A DNA stretch of 64,000 nucleotides from Sphingobium sp. WTD-1 (GTDB lineage: Bacteria; Pseudomonadota; Alphaproteobacteria; Sphingomonadales; Sphingomonadaceae), in the NCBI RefSeq assembly GCF_030128825.1, contig NZ_CP119128.1, positions 248,001 to 312,000 of the forward strand. The letters run 5' to 3'. The notes under the pieces are model-generated. The model was not told the DNA's origin. It saw only the letters and a list, made by a program, of their open reading frames with translations, and did not search any database. Made by a program: the position numbers and the translations under genes. Below are positions 54,440 to 61,911 of this stretch, in pieces. The number at the start of each line of letters is the position of its first letter. Position 1 is the stretch's first letter.

Positions 54440-55174
54440 ATGAACTTCATACCGTGTGAAGACTGCGCGCTTCGCCGGTTGGCGCTGTTCAAGAAGTTTA
54501 CAGCGCCCGAGCTCAGCTTTGTGCGCGCCCTCAAGAGTAATCAGATAGATGTTCCTGCGCGCCGCGTGATCATCGAGCCTGGGCGGTTCGCCGGAAAGCT
54601 GTACACGCTGTATGCGGGATGGGCATATCGCTACAAGCTTACACCAACCGGGCAACGACAGATCATCGACATTCTGCTGCCGGGTAGCCTGATCGGTCTT
54701 CAACAGTTGATGCTGGGTGATTCGGAGAGCGGTGTCGAAAGCCTAACCCCCGTGACGCTGTGCGTGTTGACAGGGCGCAATATCGACGAGCTGTTTCAGC
54801 GGCAGAGCCAGCTCTCCGAGGCGATGGTCTTCGCGCTCATGGAGGACCAGCGCCGCGCCGATCGCCGCATTGCGCTTGTCGCGAAGCAGAATGGCGCTGA
54901 ACGCCTAGCCTACTTCCTCCTTGAGCTTGTAGATCGCCTCGTTGCGTTGGACCTCGGGCACGATGCGATGTCGTATTTCCCATTGCAGCGTCGCCATCTG
55001 GCTGACCTCCTCGGCTTATCTGAGACCCATGTCAGCCGCTCGATGCAGCAACTTCGCCGCGGCGATCTGGCAGCGATCGCAGCGAACTCGCTCGTGATCC
55101 GCAACCGGCAGCTCATGATCAACCTTTCGGGCTATACCCTGTCAACTCGGGAGCACCCTCGCCTTCTGCTCTGA
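54440..55174 (+). CDS. Crp/Fnr-family transcriptional regulator 2
   Basis: A 244-residue protein. The N-terminus has a CxxC pair (FIPCEDCALRRLALF), which might sense redox state or bind metal. The barrel (LYTLYAGWAYRYKLTPTGQR, QIIDILLPGSLIGLQQLMLG) is followed by a long helix and the winged helix LADLLGLSETHVSRSMQQLR. Its recognition helix aligns as T-H-V-S-R and lacks the FNR glutamate, so its DNA site should differ from regulator 1. It starts at ATG 54440, 86 bp after regulator 1 on the same strand. Both genes have GTGACATGTGG upstream (53663 and 54380). Confidence 0.88.
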   Translation: MNFIPCEDCALRRLALFKKFTAPELSFVRALKSNQIDVPARRVIIEPGRFAGKLYTLYAGWAYRYKLTPTGQRQIIDILLPGSLIGLQQLMLGDSESGVESLTPVTLCVLTGRNIDELFQRQSQLSEAMVFALMEDQRRADRRIALVAKQNGAERLAYFLLELVDRLVALDLGHDAMSYFPLQRRHLADLLGLSETHVSRSMQQLRRGDLAAIAANSLVIRNRQLMINLSGYTLSTREHPRLLL

Positions 55175-55243
55175 TCATGTGTGATATGCCGTTGCCGGGA
55201 GTGGGACAACTTCACCAGAACGGGCGCAATCACTGAGATGGCC

Positions 55244-55272
55244 CCGCCCGTGGGCACGCGGCCCACGGGCGG
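55244..55272. terminator. Terminator between regulator 2 and hsp20
   Basis: CCGCCCGTGGGC and GCCCACGGGCGG form a perfect 12-bp stem with a 5-base loop between two convergent genes. It probably serves both strands. Confidence 0.7.
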
Positions 55273-55278
55273 TAACTA

Positions 55279-55791
55279 TCATGCCTGACCCGAATTGACG
55301 GCGATGCGGCGGACGCTCTCGGCGGCAGACGCCGATTTCGGCACCGTGACGGTGAGAACACCCTTCTTGAACGTGGCACTCGCCTTGTCCTGCTCGATAC
55401 CATTGGGAAGGCCGATGCGGCGCTCGAATCGCCCGTAGCTCCGCTCGGAATAACCCCGGTCCTTGTCCTCGACCTCCGACTTCTTCTCGCCACGGAGCGT
55501 GAGGACGCCTTCCTCGACGGTCACTTCCACGTCCTTTTCGTCGAGTCCGGGGAGTTCGGCCGTGACTCGGATTTCCTTGTCGGTTTCGGCAAGTTCGACG
55601 CTCGGGGCGAGGAGCCCTCGCTCGACGCCGGCGAGCGCCGGCACACCGAAGCCGCGGAAGAAATCCTCGAACAGGCGGTTCACTTCCCGGTGCAGCGAGA
55701 GCACCGGGTCGCTCGCAGCGCCCGCAGCGCTGACCTGAGCAGGAACCTTGTTCTCCTGACGGCTCCAGGGGATCAGATCACGAATGGACAT
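55279..55791 (-). CDS. Small heat-shock protein, Hsp20 (paralog 3)
   Basis: A 170-residue protein closely similar to the Hsp20 at 23361-23867: N-terminus MSIRDLIPWSRQENKVP, alpha-crystallin domain with LAPSVELAETDKEIRVTAEL, PGLDEKDVEVTVEEGVLTLR and GIEQDKASATFKKGVLTVTV. Duplication within the island is likely. AAGGAGTTAGATGCC precedes its ATG. It is transcribed away from the histidine kinase gene. The 55792-56019 gap shows no other gene. Confidence 0.93.
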   Translation of the reverse strand: MSIRDLIPWSRQENKVPAQVSAAGAASDPVLSLHREVNRLFEDFFRGFGVPALAGVERGLLAPSVELAETDKEIRVTAELPGLDEKDVEVTVEEGVLTLRGEKKSEVEDKDRGYSERSYGRFERRIGLPNGIEQDKASATFKKGVLTVTVPKSASAAESVRRIAVNSGQA

Positions 55792-56019
55792 GGCATCTAA
55801 CTCCTTCTTCGAACAGCGTCATCGCGGAGCGCCGACATGCCTGGCACGCTGACTAGAAGCTGGGTGGCCGGTCGCCTGAGGCCGAACGCGCCGGTGCGTG
55901 ATTGCGCTGTTTCGCCAGCTAAGGCACAAAGCTCTCCACGCTACTTTGGTACTTCCAGTCATTCCCGCCGAGGCGGCCGGTGGCGAGCTTCATCGGTAAG
56001 CGCTCCGGGCAGGCTAACA

Positions 56020-56033
56020 CTGATTTAGCTCAG
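56020..56033. promoter_or_regulatory. CTGA-N6-TCAG palindrome upstream of the histidine-kinase gene
   Basis: CTGATTTAGCTCAG, perfect half-sites, centre 88 bp before the ATG at 56115. GATATG at 56055-56060 lies where a -10 element would be expected. Confidence 0.62.
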
Positions 56034-56114
56034 CCCCAGATTGGCGCCGGTCGCGATATGCTCCGGCATTGTATGGCGACCGAAGCTTGGCATCCGGCGA
56101 CCGAAGGAGTGGTC

Positions 56115-56855
56115 ATGGACATCACGACTGTGTTGAGCAGCCCGGCCGATCGGGTCGTTCGCCAACCCGACATGCTGATGCGTGGAATGGCGCACGACCT
56201 CGACAATATGCTGGCGGTGATCGCCTCCGGTCTGGTCTCGATCGAGCGTGGGCCGAATCCGCAGCAACTGGCGCGCATCGTGAGCGGCATGAAGCACGCC
56301 ATCCGGAATGCCGCCGCCCTGGCCGACGATATAGCGGATCTCAGCGCCCGTAGCGGCGTGACGACCAACCGGGTTTCGGTTGAAGCGGTGATCCAAGACA
56401 TGGAACCACGGGTCCGCGAAATCCTTGGAGAGAGCGTGGACTTTCGGACAGAGATCGCACGTGACCTCTGGCCGGTCCGCGTCCTCCCCAATTATCTCCA
56501 GTTTGCGCTCTTCAATCTCCTGGCGAACGCCGCCGACGCGATGCCAAAGGGTGGCGTGCTGGTCCTGCGAGCCTTCAACACGTTCCGAAGCACGGCGAGC
56601 CCTATAGGCGCAGCGGGCGACTTCGTTCGGCTTGAAATGATCGATTCCGGTGAAGGAATCGCACCCGACGTTCTGACCCGTGTTTTCGAGCCGTTCTTCA
56701 CGACGAGGCAGTCGCTCAAGAGAACCGGACTCGGGTTGGGCCAGGTCCGAAGGTTCGCGACCCAATTTGGCGGTGATATCGCGGTCGAGAGCGACCCTGG
56801 CGCTGGAACCCGAGTCATCCTGCATCTACCGCGAGCAGCGCGGGGCAGTTTCTGA
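56115..56855 (+). CDS. Soluble histidine kinase-like protein without sensor domain
   Basis: A 246-residue protein that contains only the dimerisation and ATPase parts of a histidine kinase. The H-box is LMRGMAHDLDNMLAVIASGL (residue 27-46), the N-box LFNLLANAADAMP, the G1 box DSGEGIAPDVLTRVFEPFFT and the G2 box GTGLGLGQVRRFATQFGGDI. No sensory, transmembrane or receiver domain is present, and no response regulator gene is next to it, so the partner is unknown. AAGGAG precedes ATG 56115. A perfect palindrome lies upstream at 56020 and a terminator hairpin follows. Confidence 0.87.
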   Translation: MDITTVLSSPADRVVRQPDMLMRGMAHDLDNMLAVIASGLVSIERGPNPQQLARIVSGMKHAIRNAAALADDIADLSARSGVTTNRVSVEAVIQDMEPRVREILGESVDFRTEIARDLWPVRVLPNYLQFALFNLLANAADAMPKGGVLVLRAFNTFRSTASPIGAAGDFVRLEMIDSGEGIAPDVLTRVFEPFFTTRQSLKRTGLGLGQVRRFATQFGGDIAVESDPGAGTRVILHLPRAARGSF

Positions 56856-56881
56856 CCCGATACTACCGCGGAAGTATCGGG
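56856..56881 (+). terminator. Hairpin after the histidine-kinase gene
   Basis: CCCGATACT pairs with AGTATCGGG (9 bp, perfect) around an 8-base loop directly at the stop codon. There is no clear T-run. The 56882-57156 stretch that follows has no convincing gene. Confidence 0.55.
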
Positions 56882-57156
56882 CGCCCTTCCAGACTCAGCC
56901 GCGCTGTGGCCGCGTGTCACGCCGCCCCTGACAAGCGGCTTATCCACGCATCACCATCCCGGTCCGCGTTCTATTGCCCTCACGGCCATCCCGACCTGGC
57001 TTCAACCGCGGCGGCGCGCATGGCGTCAGAGTTTGCCGCGCGAGTCGAGGTAGGAGCGTCGCAAGTATCCGAGCTTGCGCTTGCCCGTTTTTCCTTGAAA
57101 AACAGCCATTGCCTGAATTCATTGCCCTCTTCTCGCAACTTCGGTTCGGCTCCCTA

Positions 57157-57170
57157 CTGACTCAGGTCAG
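57157..57170. promoter_or_regulatory. CTGA-N6-TCAG palindrome upstream of the phospholipase-D-like gene
   Basis: CTGACTCAGGTCAG, perfect half-sites. It precedes a small reading frame at 57279 and the cardiolipin-synthase-like gene at 57539, which are probably one transcript. Confidence 0.58.
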
Positions 57171-57278
57171 AATGGGGCATATCGTAGAGTGGGACATTTT
57201 CACCGGCCCGAACATGCATTCGTGGGGAAATGAACCTGCTAACTGGCCACGCAAGAACGGTCGCGAAGAGAGGCAATC

Positions 57279-57542
57279 GTGCAAGGACCTACAAGCTCAT
57301 GGGACTGGAGCAGCAACATGCGCGGCTTCTCCGATCGTCACCTTGAATGGCAAGCCGATGGGCCAAACAATTTTGCGATGAACCACTCGAGTTGCCGCTC
57401 GCTCGACTCAGCGGCCTTGGAAATCTGCGCACGCCGTACCGGTAAGGCGCGCTACCGCCCGAGCAGCACTTTCGCATCCGCGCGGCCGCTCCCGAAAGTC
57501 TTCGTCGCATGCGGCGTCAGTCGGCCAATCGCCTTCGGATGA
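57279..57542 (+). CDS. Possible small protein coupled to cls
   Basis: An 87-residue frame with GTG start 57279 and AGAGAGG 6 bases upstream; its TGA overlaps the ATG of the next gene (ATGA). It reads HLEWQADGPNNFAMNHSSCR and then a basic C-terminal part. No family is recognised. The coupling and the position after a regulatory palindrome make it plausible, but it could be a leader without a conserved product. Confidence 0.35.
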   Translation: MQGPTSSWDWSSNMRGFSDRHLEWQADGPNNFAMNHSSCRSLDSAALEICARRTGKARYRPSSTFASARPLPKVFVACGVSRPIAFG

Positions 57543-58960
57543 CCCCCGCGATCGCTCTTGAGTGGCTGTTTTCCGTGGCGCCATGGGCCATACGGCTTGG
57601 TGCACTGATCGTCGTGCCCTTCCGACGATCACCAGTCGCGACTCAGAGCTGGCTGCTTCTCTTTTTTGTGGCTCCGTGGATCGGGCTCGTGTTCTATCTT
57701 GCAATCGGCCGTCCATATCACCCCCAGTGGCGCCGCCTGCGGGTAGCGCAGCTATGGCCGATCATGCACCGGTCCGTCTCCAGCATCGCTCGGGTCGCTC
57801 GACCTGCCGCCCTCGCCCAAGACGTAGCATCGACTGCGTCGCTCGTCAGTTCGATTGGCCAGATGCCCCCGTTACATGGCAATGCGGTCGAATTCCTCAC
57901 CGACTACGACGAGACGATCGATCGTCTCGTCGATGACATCGCGCGCGCCGAGCGTCACGTTCACCTTCTGTTTTACATCTTTGCCGCTGATCGAACCGGC
58001 AGGCGGGTGATGGCCGCTCTGTGTGATGCGGCGCGTCGGGGCGTGGTGTGCAGGCTGCTGGTAGACGCGATCGGCTCACGCAGGTGGGCGGCTCGCATCA
58101 GACGCGAGCTCCAACCGGCGGGTGTGGAAGTGCAAGAAATTCTGCCCATTCGAATCCTTGGTCGCTCCTCGCGTTTCGACCTGCGCAACCATCGCAAGAT
58201 CGCTGTGATCGACGGGCGCGTAGGCTATATCGGGTCTCAAAATGTGATCGACGCCGATCATGGGTTCGGCTGGCCGAACCGCGAGGTCATGGTCCGGGCG
58301 CGTGGGCCGGTAGTCGGCGAACTGCAGGCCGTATTCGTCGCCGATTGGTTCCTCGAGACGCAACAGGAGCTTGTTGACCACCACCTTTACCCGCCCGCAG
58401 AAGATGCGGGAACGAGCCTTGGGCAGGTTCTTCCGAGTGGTCCCGACATCAAGCAGGGAGGTGTCGATGAGCTATTTGTTGCCCTCATACACTCAGCGCG
58501 GAATCGCGTCGTGATCGCGACGCCGTATTTCATTCCTACTGACCCCTTATTGAAAGCATTGCAGATCGCCGTACGGAGAGGCGTGGAGGTGAGTTTATTG
58601 TTGTCTGCCTACTCAGATCACCCCCTGGTTCATCTCGCCCAGCAGTCTTATTATTCTGAACTCATCGACGCCGGTGTCACGATCCATCTTTTCAAGTCGG
58701 GATTCCTTCACGCCAAGCACATGAGCATCGACGAGACAGTGGCTGTCGTCGGATCGTGTAATGTGGACATTCGGTCATTCGCGCTCAATTCCGAGATCAG
58801 CATTGTGCTCTATGATCGGGCGGCAGCGCTTGCGCTTGGCCGAATCGAACGCGATCGATTACAACAAAGCGATAAAATCAATACATGTATGTGGGAGTGC
58901 CGTGGCCTGGCACGTAAGTGCGCTGAAAATATTGCCCGCCTCTTCAGCCCTTTATTATAA
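57539..58960 (+). CDS. Cardiolipin synthase-like phospholipase D protein
   Basis: A 473-residue protein. Two N-terminal membrane helices (IALEWLFSVAPWAIRLGALI and WLLLFFVAPWIGLVFYLAIG) are followed by two phospholipase D motifs: HRKIAVIDGRVGYIGSQNVI near residue 225 and HAKHMSIDETVAVVGSCNVD near 395, both with intact H-K-D. It joins phosphatidylglycerol units into cardiolipin in the inner membrane. The start at 57539 overlaps the previous TGA; 57509 would add ten basic residues. A link with stress tolerance of membranes is plausible. Confidence 0.9.
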   Translation: MTPAIALEWLFSVAPWAIRLGALIVVPFRRSPVATQSWLLLFFVAPWIGLVFYLAIGRPYHPQWRRLRVAQLWPIMHRSVSSIARVARPAALAQDVASTASLVSSIGQMPPLHGNAVEFLTDYDETIDRLVDDIARAERHVHLLFYIFAADRTGRRVMAALCDAARRGVVCRLLVDAIGSRRWAARIRRELQPAGVEVQEILPIRILGRSSRFDLRNHRKIAVIDGRVGYIGSQNVIDADHGFGWPNREVMVRARGPVVGELQAVFVADWFLETQQELVDHHLYPPAEDAGTSLGQVLPSGPDIKQGGVDELFVALIHSARNRVVIATPYFIPTDPLLKALQIAVRRGVEVSLLLSAYSDHPLVHLAQQSYYSELIDAGVTIHLFKSGFLHAKHMSIDETVAVVGSCNVDIRSFALNSEISIVLYDRAAALALGRIERDRLQQSDKINTCMWECRGLARKCAENIARLFSPLL

Positions 58961-59040
58961 TTTCCTTGCAACTTGTCGGCCACAAATAATCCAAACATCG
59001 CAAGATTCATCGTCGCCATACGGCGAAGGCCGCGGGGAAG

Positions 59041-59268
59041 TTATCTCTTGGCGATTTCCTGGTCGGCGATCAGCGTCTCGAGGTTCTCGATGCCGCAGTT
59101 GGTGAACGCCATGATGCCGCCTTCGTGCTCGGGGCTGTAGACTCAGATCAGCCCATCTTCCACATCCATGCCGAGAGCGAGAACAGTAATCTCATCTTCG
59201 GTCTTATCGAGTTCCTGGGCGACCAATCCGATGGTTCGCACAGAATGGACCTTGTTGACGTCGGCCAT
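59041..59268 (-). pseudogene. Small conserved protein gene with an in-frame opal stop
   Basis: From ATG 59268 one frame encodes MADVNKVHSVRTIGLVAQEL, TEDEITVLALGMDVEDGLI, then TGA at 59143-59145, and continues in frame as VYSPEHEGGIMAFTNCGIEN and ADQEIAKR to TAA at 59041. Replacing TGA by TGG (Trp) would give a continuous 75-residue protein, and both halves have normal composition. A recent nonsense mutation or a base error is the simplest reading; recoding to Trp or Sec is not supported by any nearby signal. Function unknown. Confidence 0.6.
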
Positions 59269-59308
59269 CAGGCAGCGAGCCTGCGTCAAGCTTGGCGTCG
59301 CGACTCGA

Positions 59309-59827
59309 TCACGGGCTCGAAGAAAACGGGTTATTGCATGTAAGACTTGGGGGTAAGCTCTCAGGCGACGTTCGATCATCTCGTTCGCGCAGAAGCCAGT
59401 AGGTCAAGCCAAGCGCCACCGTAGTGGCCGCCAGCGCGGCAATCTTTTCCGCGCCAACCTCCGGGTCCAGTATGACGAATTTGCGCGCAAGTGCGATTAG
59501 AGCGATCAGGAGGACGGTCTTGACCTGGATGATATTATCCTGGCGCAGCGCGACACGAACGATTGAATGCTTGAACTCCATCGCGATTAGCAAGTTCATG
59601 ACCATGCCAAACACGCTCTGGAAGATCCTATGGTCGATCGGATTGAAGCCGCCCATGATGAGGAGCGTAAAGACAGCGCCGATTAGCTGGATCAACGAGA
59701 CCACGATGATAACTGCGATTACCGCAGACAGGATGAGCGCGACGACCTGCTCGAAGCGTCCATAGAAGTTGAGCAATCGCCATTCATCCAGCAGGATCTG
59801 GAAAGACGTTTTGCGATTCACGTTCAT
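59309..59827 (-). CDS. psiE: PsiE-family membrane protein
   Basis: A 172-residue protein with four predicted helices typical of the phosphate-starvation-inducible PsiE family: QVVALILSAVIAVIIVVSLI, AVFTLLIMGGFN, FGMVMNLLIAMEFKHSIVRV and KTVLLIALIALARKFVILD. A psiE gene belongs to the transmissible stress-tolerance locus, next to kefB as here: the KefB-like gene is 13 bp downstream on the same strand. Function is not established. Confidence 0.88.
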   Translation of the reverse strand: MNVNRKTSFQILLDEWRLLNFYGRFEQVVALILSAVIAVIIVVSLIQLIGAVFTLLIMGGFNPIDHRIFQSVFGMVMNLLIAMEFKHSIVRVALRQDNIIQVKTVLLIALIALARKFVILDPEVGAEKIAALAATTVALGLTYWLLRERDDRTSPESLPPSLTCNNPFSSSP

Positions 59828-59840
59828 GAAAGCGCTATCC

Positions 59841-61532
59841 TTATACCGCTGTCGGGAAGGGTGGTTGATCTAATGAGCTTCTCACAGCGAGGTCGTCCGC
59901 CTTCCCAAGATGCAACATTATCTGTCTCGCTATGCCGATAGCGGCGGCAAAGGATTCGCGATACAGATATACATTCGGGAAAGCGTTCAAGGCGCTAATC
60001 TCATTCTCGCGTGAGCACGTAACCACCAGATCGAGCGTCGGCCGGAACCGGTGAACGGTTTTTATTATGCGGCGTGCCGGCGAAATCTGGGCAAAGGTTA
60101 GAACGACCAAGCAAGCGTCTTCCAATCCTGCAGCTTGCAGCGTTTCCGGTCGGCTGGCATCGCCATGATGCACCGGGGCGCCAGTCGCTCGCGCCGCTGC
60201 CACCTCCTCGTCATCGGACTCCAGAAGCAGGTGACTGATACCTGCCTGCGTTAGTATGCGGCTCAAGTCACGGCCGAGTTCCCCCGCGCCGCATATGATC
60301 ACGTGGTTCCGCAATGACTTGGCAGTCGTTGCAATGGCTCCCTCCTCTGCCTGCGGCGGCGGCTTGAGGCCACGCGAACGGCTCAGGAGAAGAGCCAGCA
60401 TGTCATGCATTCGGATCAACAGCGGGGCCAGTGCCATGCTCAACACCAGCGCGAGCAGCATTGGTTGTACCACCGAAGCGGCGATCAGGCCTTGCTGTAA
60501 GACGATTCCGAGCAGCAACAGGGCGAATTCGCCACCATGCCCAAGGAGAATGCCGGTGCGCCAGGCATCGAGCGCGGACATGCGTGTGGCGCGCAGGGCT
60601 AGGGTGTTGAGGATGATCTTAATCGGAACCAGTGCCAGTAGCCAGGCCATTGTCGCGCCAGGCGTTGTCACTACCTGCGCGAAATCCAGGCGCGAGCCGA
60701 TGCCGACGAAGAACACGCCCGAAAGCACATCACGAAAGGGGCGAAGATGCTTTTCCATTCGGTGCCGGAAGTCGCTCTCGCCCAGCACGATGCCCGCAAG
60801 AAAGGCGCCGAGCGCGGCCGACACGCCGATGGCATGCGCTCCGGCCGCAGACGCCACTACCACGCACAAAGAGCAGAGAACGAAAGATTCTTCGTGGTCG
60901 CGGCTGGCCACCCAACGGAGCAGACCATGCAAAAGGCGGCGCGACCCGAGGGCGCACACCACAAACAGCGCGAGAACCGCTAACACTTCGATAAGGACAT
61001 TCTCGAATTTCGGATCCCCGCCCCGTGCCCATATTGCCATGATCGCCAGAAGGGGCACTGCGGCGAGATCCTGGAAAACGAGCACCGCGATGGCGCTGCG
61101 ACCGTGGCGAGTTGTCAATTCGCCTTGATCCGCCAGCTGCCGACTGACCAGGGCCGTCGAGGACATTGCCGCCGCGACACCCAATAAGCTGGCATCTCGG
61201 GCGGGCAGCCCGAGCCAAGTCAGGCCAAGTGCCAAGGGGGCCGCCACGACGACCATCTGAAGGGCGCCGGCTGTCAGTACGGTTTTACGGATCAGCCAAA
61301 AATGACCGAGAGAGAATTCAAGTCCGACGAGAAACAACAACAATGCGACGCCAAGCTCTGAAAGAAAGTCAAGCGCGCCTCCTGGAATTAAGATTCCCGC
61401 GGCGGACGGACCAAGTAAAGCGCCAACCGCCAGATAGCCGGTAAGAGTAGGCATTCTCAGAATCGCTGCCACAACAGCCGCAAAAGTGCATGCCGCAAGC
61501 AGGCTGAAGGAAGTGATCAGCAGATCTTGCAT
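59841..61532 (-). CDS. KefB/KefC-type CPA2 potassium/proton antiporter with TrkA-N domain
   Basis: A 563-residue protein from ATG 61532 (MQDLLITSFSLLAACTFAAV); the upstream frame to 61700 is not conserved. About 12 helices form the Na+/H+ exchanger fold, with FLVGLEFSLGHFWLIRKTVL and SALGAFLAGIVLGESDFRH. The C-terminal RCK/TrkA-N domain contains HVIICGAGELGRDLSRILTQ near residue 408. Kef systems acidify the cytoplasm against electrophiles. It sits upstream of psiE in the same order as in tLST islands. The 61533-61911 gap shows no other gene. Confidence 0.92.
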   Translation of the reverse strand: MQDLLITSFSLLAACTFAAVVAAILRMPTLTGYLAVGALLGPSAAGILIPGGALDFLSELGVALLLFLVGLEFSLGHFWLIRKTVLTAGALQMVVVAAPLALGLTWLGLPARDASLLGVAAAMSSTALVSRQLADQGELTTRHGRSAIAVLVFQDLAAVPLLAIMAIWARGGDPKFENVLIEVLAVLALFVVCALGSRRLLHGLLRWVASRDHEESFVLCSLCVVVASAAGAHAIGVSAALGAFLAGIVLGESDFRHRMEKHLRPFRDVLSGVFFVGIGSRLDFAQVVTTPGATMAWLLALVPIKIILNTLALRATRMSALDAWRTGILLGHGGEFALLLLGIVLQQGLIAASVVQPMLLALVLSMALAPLLIRMHDMLALLLSRSRGLKPPPQAEEGAIATTAKSLRNHVIICGAGELGRDLSRILTQAGISHLLLESDDEEVAAARATGAPVHHGDASRPETLQAAGLEDACLVVLTFAQISPARRIIKTVHRFRPTLDLVVTCSRENEISALNAFPNVYLYRESFAAAIGIARQIMLHLGKADDLAVRSSLDQPPFPTAV

Positions 61533-61911
61533 CGGCCGTGCCAGACCGTTGGAGATAGTGCGCCGTGTACTGGCTTCGGCGGGCCCACGGCGCGGGGCCA
61601 ACCCGGCAGGCAGTCGGCCAAAGCTCTTGCGCGCGTCGAAGGGTGGCGGCTGGAAAACGAGACTCGCCGGGACAGGGAGTTGGCATCGCCTAGCGCGCAC
61701 ATGGATGAGAGTTCCAGCAGACTGGCCACCTCGCGGAACAGCGTTGGCGTTTTATGTCTTGCCGCGTATGATTTAAAGGAGTGGCTGGACACTGAGAGAC
61801 TTGGTCGCTTCATTGGCACGAAGCATTTTGCCAAGCCCAATCCGCCTAGATCTTTCTTGGACCGCGAGATGAGTTTTGCAGACGCTGACCGATCGTCACG
61901 CTCGAAGTGAT

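Noticed and set aside
56906..57160. 84-codon plus frame after the histidine kinase gene
   Set aside because: Composition and lack of any motif suggest chance; it also runs up to the regulatory palindrome at 57157.
59143..59145. TGA as a selenocysteine or recoded Trp codon
   Set aside because: No SECIS-like hairpin is evident after it and no sign of an altered code elsewhere; a nonsense mutation or base error is simpler.
59137..59150. TAGACTCAGATCAG resembling the palindrome
   Set aside because: Only one half-site is intact and it lies inside a coding frame.
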